From: Patiriisocius sp047731265
Lineage (GTDB): Bacteria; Bacteroidota; Bacteroidia; Flavobacteriales; Flavobacteriaceae
Assembly: GCF_047731265.1 (NCBI RefSeq)
Contig: NZ_CP159835.1
Span: 3,162,001 to 3,226,000 of the forward strand
Length of the DNA: 64,000 nucleotides
Direction: 5' to 3'
The translations under genes were made by a program, and so were the position numbers. The notes below the pieces were generated by a model. That model was not told the origin of the DNA. It saw nothing but the letters and a program-made list of their open reading frames with translations, and did not search any database. Each line of letters begins with the position of its first letter. Positions within the stretch are counted from its first letter, which is position 1. Positions 1 to 8,634 of this stretch are shown here, one piece after another.

Positions 1-173
1 CTGTCTAGATATTTGTATTGTAAGACTGAATCTTGAGTAGTGGTAATTTGATCATATGCATTCCAAAAATTATCAAGATCGGATGTAATGATATTTTGAT
101 TTGTCTCGTCTTTTATTTCGTCACATCCAAGAGAGCATAACATAAAAAGCACAATTATAATTACGTATTTCAT
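1..173 (-). CDS. Lipoprotein of unknown function, N-terminal part only
   Basis: The reverse strand opens with an ATG at 173-171 followed by a short hydrophobic stretch and the lipobox LCSLGC, so the mature protein would be lipid-anchored at Cys15. The next residues are polar (DEIKDETNQN) and the fragment runs off the left edge after about 57 codons. No catalytic motif is contained in the visible part. The pattern of a small lipoprotein with an acidic linker is very common in Flavobacteriaceae. The function cannot be assigned from this fragment. Confidence 0.6.
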   Translation of the reverse strand, partial: MKYVIIIVLFMLCSLGCDEIKDETNQNIITSDLDNFWNAYDQITTTQDSVLQYKYLD

Positions 174-380
174 TTTATATTTTTTATAATGGTAGCATTT
201 GTATGTAATTATATTTGGAGTTATTGTATTTTAAATATGATTTTTTTCTCTCCGTGGTTTTTCTAAAGTTTCACTATTTCGATCAAAATTAATTTCAGAT
301 TAAACTAGAAATAGGATTACATTATTATACATTCAAGTCTTTTTTTAAGATGCCTGAAGCTTTAAGTTATAATTATTTAA
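174..380. other. AT-rich intergenic stretch
   Basis: About 200 bases between the lipoprotein start and the end of the small membrane protein gene. No open frame, repeat or hairpin was recognised. Confidence 0.4.
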
Positions 381-650
381 TTAAATGACATCAGCTACTT
401 TCTCCAAGACATAGTGCAATATGCCTAAAATAATGGTCAAGATAACAATAATTATAAAACGAATTAGTGTTGAATCTTTAACATTTTTTAACTTTTTATT
501 AAAGTAAAAAACATCTGCGATAATAAATAGTAACGCGATAACACATCCTATCATTGCTCCTATATGAAAAAAAGCATATTCGTAAAATAAATCTAAAAAA
601 TAATTAAAACCTAGAGAAGGTTCTTGCCGAGCTTCTAAAATAATTCTCAT
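381..650 (-). CDS. Small two-helix membrane protein, unknown
   Basis: An 89-residue protein with two clear hydrophobic helices, roughly residues 28-48 (FFHIGAMIGCVIALLFIIAD region) and 64-82 (FIIIVILTIILGILHYV region), separated by a basic loop (NKKLKNVKDS). The loop charge predicts it faces the cytoplasm. No family was recognised. On the same strand just upstream, a 29-codon open stretch ending at the TAA at 654-652 also encodes a hydrophobic helix, so this may be the second of two small membrane ORFs or the end of a decayed larger gene. Confidence 0.5.
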   Translation of the reverse strand: MRIILEARQEPSLGFNYFLDLFYEYAFFHIGAMIGCVIALLFIIADVFYFNKKLKNVKDSTLIRFIIIVILTIILGILHYVLEKVADVI

Positions 651-897
651 TTAACAAAAAGCAGCTAGTATGGCAATTATAGTCCAAAAAAAGTATGTTG
701 TAATCCGTTTTAAAACATCTATAGTTGCAGTTTCTAGATGCTAGTATTGTATTACGTGTTCAATTATCTATTTGATTAGCACTCATAGGCGATGTATTCC
801 TATCTTTTACAGCTGCCTCAGTAGGCGAACATTTAATCCTTAGTATGCATACTAGATACAAGGAAATTCTTAATTACAAATTAGATGTTAAAGCCCA

Positions 898-3441
898 TCA
901 AACCTCCTTCCGCAGCACTTCTAAGGGAGAACTTCTTAAAACGCTCTGGATATTACTCAATCCAATGGCCAATACCATTAGCGATATCCCTGGCAGAAAA
1001 ACTAAAAAAGGGATTGCCGAAGGTATAAAGGGTTCTTTGAAAACAAATAGTGCCAAGAGTAAACTGCTTACCAATGCCAAAAGGATCCCTACCAAACTCC
1101 CCAAAATACCTAAGAACAAATATTCTAGTGTAGCAATTTGTAATATTTGCGAGTTCTTTGCGCCCAAAGTTCTAAGCAAGACGCTTTCCTTGATCCGCTG
1201 GTATTTACTGTTGCGCACAGATCCCATCAACACAATAATACCCGTAAGAATGCTAAAAAACGCCATAAAATTGATAATCCAAGACACCTTATTTAAGATA
1301 TCTTCTACGAGGGTATACACCTGCCTAAGATCTATAATCGTCACATTTGGGAATTTAGCCACCAGATCGCGTTGCAAGGCTGCCGAGCTTTCATCATTGG
1401 GAGCATAGGTAGATAACACATTAAATTGTGGTGCATTTTCTAAGACCCCCTTTGGAAACACAATGGAAAAATTGAGTTGTAAGCGTCCCCAATCTACTTT
1501 CCGGATACTCCCAACCGTGGTTTCCATAAGCACTCCTTGTACATTAAAAATAATAGGGTCGCCCACCGTTACTTTGGCGTCAGCGGCAAGATTGTCAGAG
1601 ATCGAAATTTTTATGGCGTCTGCTAGGGTTTGTTCAGGAGTCCACTCCCCTTCCATAATCTCTTCAGAGGGGATAAGTCCCGCCCGATAGGTGGTTCTAA
1701 ATTCGTGATTTAAGATCCAACCTTTTATTTTACTGGTTGTATCCTGCCGCAGGGCATTCACTAATTTTCCCTTAATACTGTACATTCGCATCGTTACCAA
1801 AGGTATGTTGTCAAGAACGTTTAGGTTGTTGGCATCAAATGTTTTTTCAATGGCCTCCAGTTGGTCATTTTGTACATCTAAGGTAATGATATTGGCATTT
1901 TCAGAAGTCTGACTCACCTCCGTTTTGGACAATAAAATGTCTTTGGTAAAATATAAAGTGCTAATCAAAAAAGTCCCTAAACCAATGGCCACAATTAACA
2001 CAACCGTTTGGTTATTTGGACGAAATAAGTTTAATAAACTTTGTCGAACCGTAAAACCTGCACGTTTCGGGAAATAGGCTTTCACAGCTTTCATTAATAC
2101 TACGGCAATTCCTGCTAGTATGGCAAAGGTCACCAAAACACCAAACACAAAGGCAAGTGAAAATACGGCATCCTCAAGCAACCAAAACGAAAATAAAAAC
2201 AAGAATAAAACGATCACAGCAAAGACCACAAACCGCGCTTTTTTTGGTTTTTCTAAAGGAATGCCACCAATGCGAAGCACTTCTAAAGGGGATACATACC
2301 AGGTGCGCATGAGCGGTAATAAGGCAAATAACACTGACATAAGAAAACCAAGTAAAACCCCCATAACTAATGGTTGTATGGTGATGCTTACATCAAGGTC
2401 AAAGGGTAAAAACTCCTTTAAAACATAAGGAAAAAGTTCCTGAAGGCCGGCGCCAACGAGGGAGCCTATGAAACCACCAATGATTCCTATTCCAGAAATT
2501 TGTATGAGAAATATTAAAAAACTCTGTCTTCTGGTAGCGCCCATACATTTTAAAACGGCTACCGCTTTTAGTTTTTCCTTAATATAAATATTCACAGAGC
2601 TTGCAATCCCTATACATCCCAATAACAAGGCAATAAATGCGGCGAGATTCAAGAATTTCCCCACATTATCATACCGTTGCCCTAAACGTTCACTCGTGCT
2701 TGTGTGGGTATCAAAATCGGTGTTTTCTGCATCCAACATAGGATCCAGTTCTTTATCTAAGATCTTTAAATCTACTAATGGCGCTTTGTAAAAAAACTGA
2801 TATTCTTTTCTGCTCCCAAATTGCAGAAGCTCCGTTTGTTCGAGATAGCGATACGGAATCACAATGGGTGGCGCTACATAAGCAGCCATGGCAGAACTCC
2901 CGGGAATGCCTTTTAAAGCACCGGCAATGGGCAAGGTAATCTCCCCTATTTTTATGGAATCGCCAGGTTTTATATCATATTGGAGCATCAGGGTCGCATC
3001 TACTAAAGCACCTCCCTTTTCTTGGTAGTTAGCAGCAGCAGCAGCGGGTTGGGTTCTAATAGTACCGTAAAACGGAAAGTCGCCTTGCAAGCCTTTAACA
3101 CGTACCAACTTGGTCCCGCCATTCTTCGGAAAGGCAACCATAGACACAAAATTAATTGCGGAAGCATCGGGTCCTAAAGAATCAATAATCTCCTGCGCGC
3201 GCTTATTCGGAACTTGATTGCTGTCAATAATAAAATCAGCACCCATTAAGGATTTGGACTGTAACTGAATATTGTCCTTAAGATTTTGACTAAACAACTG
3301 TATGGAAACTACCGCCGCAATCCCCAAAATAATGGACGCCATAAAAAGTAATAAGCGCACCCTACTTGCTTTTGCATCGCGCCAAGCCATTTTAAAAAGC
3401 CAAGCTGTGTTGCTTTTTGATGTGAATTTTGTTGTACTCAA
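898..3441 (-). CDS. ABC exporter permease, YbbP-like (FtsX family)
   Basis: An 847-residue permease in the YbbP/MacB-FtsX superfamily. It has an N-terminal transmembrane helix (about residues 30-50), a large periplasmic domain, a first FtsX domain around 265-390 with the cytoplasmic signature KCMGATRR, a middle block of helices, a second periplasmic region, and a second FtsX domain near the C-terminus with LLRTLGAKNSQI, ending in the typical SSPLEVLRKEV. The duplicated FtsX layout with about ten helices is typical of YbbP. Its ATG overlaps the stop of the ATPase gene by 4 bases, so the two are translationally coupled. A SGNH esterase gene lies divergently upstream, the same association as ybbAP with tesA in Escherichia coli. 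The substrate is unknown; export of lipid-linked or acyl substrates is only inferred from the neighbour. Confidence 0.88.
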   Translation of the reverse strand: MSTTKFTSKSNTAWLFKMAWRDAKASRVRLLLFMASIILGIAAVVSIQLFSQNLKDNIQLQSKSLMGADFIIDSNQVPNKRAQEIIDSLGPDASAINFVSMVAFPKNGGTKLVRVKGLQGDFPFYGTIRTQPAAAAANYQEKGGALVDATLMLQYDIKPGDSIKIGEITLPIAGALKGIPGSSAMAAYVAPPIVIPYRYLEQTELLQFGSRKEYQFFYKAPLVDLKILDKELDPMLDAENTDFDTHTSTSERLGQRYDNVGKFLNLAAFIALLLGCIGIASSVNIYIKEKLKAVAVLKCMGATRRQSFLIFLIQISGIGIIGGFIGSLVGAGLQELFPYVLKEFLPFDLDVSITIQPLVMGVLLGFLMSVLFALLPLMRTWYVSPLEVLRIGGIPLEKPKKARFVVFAVIVLFLFLFSFWLLEDAVFSLAFVFGVLVTFAILAGIAVVLMKAVKAYFPKRAGFTVRQSLLNLFRPNNQTVVLIVAIGLGTFLISTLYFTKDILLSKTEVSQTSENANIITLDVQNDQLEAIEKTFDANNLNVLDNIPLVTMRMYSIKGKLVNALRQDTTSKIKGWILNHEFRTTYRAGLIPSEEIMEGEWTPEQTLADAIKISISDNLAADAKVTVGDPIIFNVQGVLMETTVGSIRKVDWGRLQLNFSIVFPKGVLENAPQFNVLSTYAPNDESSAALQRDLVAKFPNVTIIDLRQVYTLVEDILNKVSWIINFMAFFSILTGIIVLMGSVRNSKYQRIKESVLLRTLGAKNSQILQIATLEYLFLGILGSLVGILLALVSSLLLALFVFKEPFIPSAIPFLVFLPGISLMVLAIGLSNIQSVLRSSPLEVLRKEV

Positions 3442-4127
3442 AATATTGCGGTAGGTTCGTTATTCATAATTTGTCCACCTTTTAGTCTCAAAATTTGTTG
3501 GGTTCTGTTGGCGAGGTCTAAATCGTGAGAAATAATCACTAAGGTTGTTCCTGCGTCTTTATTAAGATCAAACAGCAGTTGGATGACTTTCTCTCCAGTT
3601 TCTTCGTCTAAATTACCAGTAGGTTCATCAGCAAATAAGATAGAAGGTCTATTTGAAAAAGCCCTTGCCAAGGCCACACGTTGTTGTTCTCCTCCAGATA
3701 ACTGAGAGGGATAATGATGAATGCGATCGAGTAAACCTACCTTTTCTAAGAGTGCCATAGCATTTTTTGCGGCATCTTTAGCGCCTTGTAATTCTAGCGG
3801 AACACTCACATTTTCGAGTGCCGTTAACGTGGGTAGTAATTGGAAGTTTTGAAATATAAAACCAACTTCCTTATTTCGCAGTTGTGCGCGCTCATCTTCG
3901 GTCAATGCACTTAAATTATGACCACATAATTCTACGGTACCTGCATCTGGTTTATCTAATCCAGCACACAATCCTAGTAAGGTCGTTTTTCCACTTCCTG
4001 AAGGACCAATAATAGAAAAAGTTTGTCCTTTTTCAACATCAAAAGACACATTTTGCAAAACCGTTAATTGTTTAGAACCGCTGGTATATGTCTTTTCTAG
4101 CCCGTTAATCTTTAATATCTTTGCCAT
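3438..4127 (-). CDS. ABC transporter ATP-binding protein, YbbA-like
   Basis: A 229-residue ATPase of the LolD/MacB/YbbA class. Visible motifs: Walker A GPSGSGKTT (41-49), Q-loop Gln93, signature LSGGE (143-147), Walker B ILFADEP (163-169) and the switch His201. It is the energy-coupling partner of the permease immediately downstream, with a 4-base overlap. The start ATG is 26 bases from the divergent esterase frame, so both promoters must lie in or near the two 5' ends. Confidence 0.92.
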   Translation of the reverse strand: MAKILKINGLEKTYTSGSKQLTVLQNVSFDVEKGQTFSIIGPSGSGKTTLLGLCAGLDKPDAGTVELCGHNLSALTEDERAQLRNKEVGFIFQNFQLLPTLTALENVSVPLELQGAKDAAKNAMALLEKVGLLDRIHHYPSQLSGGEQQRVALARAFSNRPSILFADEPTGNLDEETGEKVIQLLFDLNKDAGTTLVIISHDLDLANRTQQILRLKGGQIMNNEPTAIF

Positions 4128-4201
4128 ATATATTTTAAATTATTCCGCAAATTATGCAGACGCTTACAAGTATACAAAGGTTCTTAAATGCAGCGCATTG
4201 T

Positions 4202-4900
4202 ATGGAATGGAAATTCTTAAAGTTTTGTTATTTCGCAATCTCTTTACTGTTCCTCTCTTGCGGTAATACAGGCGAAACAAAAGAGAAGGCAAAAACAGCT
4301 GCACCTGCCCCTAAGGAAACTCCTATTGCGGAAACAAGTTCAAAGAAGACCCTCCTATGTTTTGGAGATAGCATCACCGCCGGTTATGGGCTAGATGATA
4401 ATAACGATGCTTTCCCGGCAGTACTTCAAACTAAGATTGACTCCTTAGGCTTGGATTATGTCGTTGTAAATTCTGGATTAAGTGGCGAAACCACGGCTGG
4501 TGGAAGAAGTAGAATAGAATGGGTGCTCAATCAAGATATTGATATATTTCTTTTAGAACTGGGCGCTAATGATGGATTGCGAGGGGTTCCTTTAACCGAA
4601 ACTCGAGTCAACCTACAAACTATTATTGACGTGGTTCGTGCTAAAAACCCCGCTACGATTATTGTTTTAGCTGGGATGGAATTACCACCAAATATGGGGA
4701 AAGAATACACGACTGAATTCAGATCCATTTTCTCAGATTTGGCGAAAAAGAATGATCTAGCATTTATTCCCTTTATCTTAAAAGATGTTGGAGGTATTGC
4801 TCAATTGAATCAAAGTGATGGCATACATCCTACGGTTGAAGGTCATAAAATTCTAGCAACGACCGTTTGGGAAATTTTAGAAACGGTAATGAAGCCTTAG
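4202..4900 (+). CDS. SGNH-hydrolase lipoprotein, TesA-like arylesterase/thioesterase
   Basis: I chose the ATG at 4202 rather than 4154 because it directly gives a lipoprotein signal with lipobox LFLSC (Cys20). Mature part: block I GDSIT (nucleophile Ser57), block II Gly in SGLSGET, block III GAND (121-124) and block V DGIHP with catalytic Asp206/His209. These are the four SGNH blocks of the TesA/arylesterase family, which hydrolyses acyl esters and thioesters. The lipid anchor and a Pro/Ala/Lys-rich linker (residues 25-50) suggest it sits on a membrane facing the periplasm. It is divergent from ybbA-like genes, a conserved tesA/ybbAP arrangement. Confidence 0.88.
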   Translation: MEWKFLKFCYFAISLLFLSCGNTGETKEKAKTAAPAPKETPIAETSSKKTLLCFGDSITAGYGLDDNNDAFPAVLQTKIDSLGLDYVVVNSGLSGETTAGGRSRIEWVLNQDIDIFLLELGANDGLRGVPLTETRVNLQTIIDVVRAKNPATIIVLAGMELPPNMGKEYTTEFRSIFSDLAKKNDLAFIPFILKDVGGIAQLNQSDGIHPTVEGHKILATTVWEILETVMKP

Positions 4901-5215
4901 TTAAAAGCTTGTTCATTGCGATGTGAACCCTTAATCTCGTTCCCTGAACCTGTCTATTCACTCCCATTCTAGTCTCGTAAAAGTGGATTCCAGTGCCTTA
5001 TAAAAATAAGTTTTGACAAAAAAATAGTACGACAACGTGAAACCATTACTTGTTTTTAAAAACCATAAACAACGCCAATCAATCTTTTATACCTCTTAAG
5101 TCCCTCACGCTAAAAGCGATGAAAGAAGGGTCTTGAAATTGTGAATATTTATTCTCTTTTTTGACGCTGTCACCTAGAGCGAAACCCTATATTTGGAATC
5201 CTTAAAAAAAAAGAT
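4901..5215. other. Gene-free stretch
   Basis: 315 bases between the esterase and the DUF4494 gene. No open frame, strong hairpin or repeat was recognised; the DUF4494 promoter presumably lies here. Confidence 0.35.
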
Positions 5216-5776
5216 ATGAGCGCAACTTGGTATGAGTGTAAGGTAAAATATAGAAAACTGGATCAAACGTCTGGCATCCAGAAGATGAAGACGGAACCCT
5301 TTTTAGTAGATGCTATTTCCTACACAGAGGCAGAGGCTAGAATTACCGAAGAAATATCAGCCTATTTAACAGATAGCGATGAAATTAAGATCACAAACAT
5401 AAAAGTGGCCAACTATGCTGAAATTCATCCATTTGAAAATTCAGACAGGTGGTTTAAGTCTCGTGTTTCCTTAATTGCATTTGATGAAGAAAGTGGCAAG
5501 GAGCGCAAAACAAATTTATATTTATTGGTACAAGCCAATAATGTTAAGGAGGCTTTTGACAATACAATGGAAACAATGAAAGATACGATGGGAGATTTCA
5601 CCATCCCTGCGATTTCAGAATCCCCTATTATGGATGTATTTCCCTATTTTTCTGGTGAAGAAGACGAATTAGAACGTATAAAAAACTTCACAGCACTAAA
5701 AGATTCTGTATCTATAAATGTGAGTATGGATGAAAACTTAGAGATGGCAGATGTTCTTGCTGTCGAAAGTAAGTAA
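5216..5776 (+). CDS. DUF4494 family protein
   Basis: A 186-residue soluble protein beginning MSATWYECKVKYRK, with the pattern of a DUF4494 member: an N-terminal WYECKVKY strand, then PFLVDAISYTEAEARI and an acidic C-terminus. DUF4494 is widespread in Bacteroidota and has no established biochemical role. There is no signal peptide or membrane segment. The gene stands alone with gene-poor flanks on both sides. Confidence 0.8.
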   Translation: MSATWYECKVKYRKLDQTSGIQKMKTEPFLVDAISYTEAEARITEEISAYLTDSDEIKITNIKVANYAEIHPFENSDRWFKSRVSLIAFDEESGKERKTNLYLLVQANNVKEAFDNTMETMKDTMGDFTIPAISESPIMDVFPYFSGEEDELERIKNFTALKDSVSINVSMDENLEMADVLAVESK

Positions 5777-6048
5777 GCAAGTAAAAAATACCGTAACAAA
5801 AATAAGAACAGGCACTATCCACTATGGAGAATAGTAGAGGACATTTTTGTTGTTTGGTCCATTTTATTAAACGTCCGCCTTTGAAATAATATGAGCGGTT
5901 CTTAGCTCGTTGCTCATAAAATTGCTTTTACGATATCTCAAGAGGATTATTTCGATTTCCATTTTTGATTAGATACTGCTTGTTGTCAACATTTCATTTA
6001 GGTTTATTGTGTAATCTTAGGCTTTAATAGGATATTATAGACCGTACA

Positions 6049-6440
6049 TTACTTTCAAAATCGCGGTTACAAGCATACCTCGAACAGTCTAAAATTGAGG
6101 TGCCATTTTAAGCTGATGTTATAAATAAACATCACTATGAAACTCTTTTATTACCACTCCAAGCTGAACTTGTAGATTTTCAAAATGCGTGCAGAAAGCA
6201 GAAAAAAGATGCTGCCATCATTGAAACCTTCAATGTTTTTGGAAAAGCAGGAACTATACCGCATTTTTCAGAGTGTCTAAGCCCTCTTTCTATATAGATT
6301 AGCCGATTCGTGAAAAAAATGGAAGTTTAGACCTGCAGTTCAAAAAAGTTAAGATTTTTGGAAAGAATATGGTTCTTATAAATAAATAAAAGTTTGCTCG
6401 TATTAATGCCATCAATTAAAGAAAGTATTAAACGCACAAC
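6049..6440 (+). pseudogene. Decayed polyphosphate kinase 2 (ppk2) remnant
   Basis: In one frame from about 6049 to the TAG at 6295 the reading is SRLQAYLEQSK, an in-frame TAA (6109), then HHYETLLLPLQAELVDFQNA and, after a degenerate stretch, GKAGTIPHFSECLSP. This matches the N-terminal region and Walker A of PPK2 enzymes (consensus GRDAAGKGGTIKRFTEHLSP), but the GRD part is lost. Further on, about 6368-6420, a second piece reads MVLINK-stop-KFARINAIN, resembling the C-terminal PPK2 strand and helix. The middle of the gene, including the second Walker motif, is missing. PPK2 transfers phosphate between polyphosphate and nucleotides; this copy cannot be functional. Confidence 0.6.
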
Positions 6441-6703
6441 AACGTTTTATGATATCTAAAGATCCTTAAAAGTTACAAGGCGCTACCTTTTTGACAAAAC
6501 TGTAGCATAGATATTTACACGAACCAACTTTATCTTCAAGGCTCTGCGGGAGCCTATTCCTATTATCCTCCTATTGTTTCTGTAACAAGGAGATTGCTTT
6601 TGTCGTCTATTAAAAGAAATTATTTTTTTATAAGTCCATAGTATCTAATGATTATCTTCCTGATGAAATTATAAGCCTATTAAAAATTTATTTTAAAAAC
6701 CAA

Positions 6704-7318
6704 ATGAAGCAAACACTACTAACCTACTTCCTGTTTTTTAATATTTCAGCAATCATAGCACAAGAGTCACCCCCTATAGAACGCTCATTCTTAGACCAAA
6801 CAGAATTTAAAGTAGGCTACACAGGGAATCTAATTTGGAACAACGGTTTGCAATTAGGCGCCGAATATCTATTGAAAGAAAAGGTGAAAATTAAAGTAAA
6901 GAAACGAGGCCCAAAAACAATTATAAACCAATGGTTAATTGATGGAAATTTCGGTGTTACTACCAACTTTAGCTCTAGAACAGATACTGGTGTCTTTGCT
7001 AATTTTGGACTCATGTGGAGAAGAACAAATAAAAAAGGCAAACAATTAAGTATTGGATTAAACCCCGTAGGATATTATCGCTCCTTTTTACCTCAAACCT
7101 ATGAAGTAAACGGAGATGACGTGAACAAGGTGTTTCTTCCTGGCAGAAACTACTACGCCCCTTCTCTATCTATTGGAATAGGTAGATTTAGAAAAGGTAA
7201 AAAAATTACAGGCAGGTATTTAAATCTTAACCTTCGATTGCGAACACACTTTAATACGACTACACTGCCTGCTATTTCATTACAATACGGCTTCCGTTTT
7301 AACTTTAATAAGAAATAA
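6704..7318 (+). CDS. Predicted outer-membrane beta-barrel protein, unknown
   Basis: A 204-residue protein with an N-terminal signal peptide (hydrophobic core LTYFLFFNISAIIA, predicted cleavage before QES). The mature part consists of alternating polar/aromatic strands rich in Gly, Asn and Tyr and ends in a strand with a C-terminal aromatic pattern (YGFRFNFNKK), as in small outer-membrane barrels. No named family was recognised. Its stop is only two bases before the ATG of the hydrolase lipoprotein, so they are co-transcribed. Confidence 0.6.
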   Translation: MKQTLLTYFLFFNISAIIAQESPPIERSFLDQTEFKVGYTGNLIWNNGLQLGAEYLLKEKVKIKVKKRGPKTIINQWLIDGNFGVTTNFSSRTDTGVFANFGLMWRRTNKKGKQLSIGLNPVGYYRSFLPQTYEVNGDDVNKVFLPGRNYYAPSLSIGIGRFRKGKKITGRYLNLNLRLRTHFNTTTLPAISLQYGFRFNFNKK

Positions 7319-7320
7319 TT

Positions 7321-8370
7321 ATGAAAAATACCATCAACATTTCAGCAACTTTAGTTGTTCTTATTTTTTCTATGTTTTGTTTTCATTCTTGTTTTCAGGA
7401 CGATGCCTTAGACAACCTAAGCGAAACCTTAATTGTACGCCATAAAAACGCAGATATGCCAGCGTATATTTATGGTAACGGGTCTGAGAAAGTATTCTTA
7501 GTTACCTTACATGGAGGGCCTGGAGGCCTTGGGCTAGGATTTCGAAGTAAGATGTTCAAAGAGCAAATAGAAAAGCAATGTGCAGTGGTTTATTTTGACC
7601 AGCGAGGTTCTGGAATGTCGCAAGGAGGTTATTCTGAAGAGGATATTAATATTGATATCATGGCAGAAGATATCCTCGCTCTTGTCAAAGTAATCAAACA
7701 TAAATATGGCAATGATTGCCGTTTTATTCTATTGGGTCATAGCTGGGGAGGTGCTTTAGGAACTGCTACCTTATTAAAAGATCAAAATGAATTTCTAGGT
7801 TGGATTGAAGTAGATGGTGCGCATAACCCAGCGGGCGCCTATTTGGAGTACATCGCAAATTTTGAGCGTATGGCAAACGAGCAGATCGCATTGGGCAATA
7901 GTGAAGCATATTGGGAATCTGTTAAGGAGCTCATCCTCCAGGTAGATGATACCGTCTATAATGACGACGATTTTTTCAGAATGAATATCGAGGCTTTTGA
8001 AGCAGAAAAAACACTTAGAAGAGATGCTGTTATTAATAGCGGTGATGACGATGTAGAAATCTTTTTTGACTACAATATATTTACTGCTTTATGGAACACC
8101 ATAACCATCCAAGATATATTTGCAGAACAGGGCCTTTTTAGAGAAATAAACTATACAAGTAGACTCTCAGAAATTACCATACCATCTTTATTTCTTTGGG
8201 GGAAGTACGATATGGTAGTGCCTGCAACCTTTGGGCAAGAGGCTTTTGATAACATAGGTACTACCTATAAAAAGTTGGTGATTTTTGAGCGGTCAGGACA
8301 CTCACCAATGAATACGGAATCAGATTTATTTGCCCAAGAGGTTATTGCGTTTATTGAGGCGAATAAGTAG
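7321..8370 (+). CDS. Alpha/beta hydrolase lipoprotein, proline iminopeptidase-like
   Basis: A 349-residue protein with a lipoprotein signal (lipobox CFHSC, Cys24). The fold markers are those of the proline iminopeptidase branch of alpha/beta hydrolases: HGGPGG oxyanion motif (64-69), DQRGSGMS (93-100), nucleophile elbow GHSWGG (Ser141), and a late FLWGKYDMVVP acid strand with the catalytic His in RSGHSPMN. Proline iminopeptidases are usually cytosolic; here the enzyme would be tethered outside the cytoplasm, so peptide scavenging or ester hydrolysis is plausible. It follows the barrel gene with a 2-base gap. Confidence 0.82.
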   Translation: MKNTINISATLVVLIFSMFCFHSCFQDDALDNLSETLIVRHKNADMPAYIYGNGSEKVFLVTLHGGPGGLGLGFRSKMFKEQIEKQCAVVYFDQRGSGMSQGGYSEEDINIDIMAEDILALVKVIKHKYGNDCRFILLGHSWGGALGTATLLKDQNEFLGWIEVDGAHNPAGAYLEYIANFERMANEQIALGNSEAYWESVKELILQVDDTVYNDDDFFRMNIEAFEAEKTLRRDAVINSGDDDVEIFFDYNIFTALWNTITIQDIFAEQGLFREINYTSRLSEITIPSLFLWGKYDMVVPATFGQEAFDNIGTTYKKLVIFERSGHSPMNTESDLFAQEVIAFIEANK

Positions 8371-8634
8371 CTGGTTAGTTGTTTTTTTTTACTTCGGAAA
8401 TAGTATTGATTTGATCACTCTTTCACAATCATAGAAACAAAGATATTTCTAGTAGTTTCCTGTTAAAAATAACAAGTGCGAATATTATTTAATTACCTAG
8501 TCATCTGTAAATTCTTCATAAGCTTCTATTAAAGGATTTTATGTTATACAAAAAGGGGGTTTTAGAATCACTAGTTCTTTATTAAAATCTAATTCATTTC
8601 TAGAGAAATCATTTAAAGTTAAACCAGTGACTAT

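Noticed and set aside
845..1408. A 187-codon plus-strand frame opposite the ABC permease
   Set aside because: It is a shadow of the permease coding strand: basic, no family features, and the permease is clearly the real gene.
4116..4123. TATCTTTG as a promoter for the TesA-like gene
   Set aside because: It encodes the MAKI start of the divergent ATPase on the other strand and lacks a -33 match, so it may be a coincidence.
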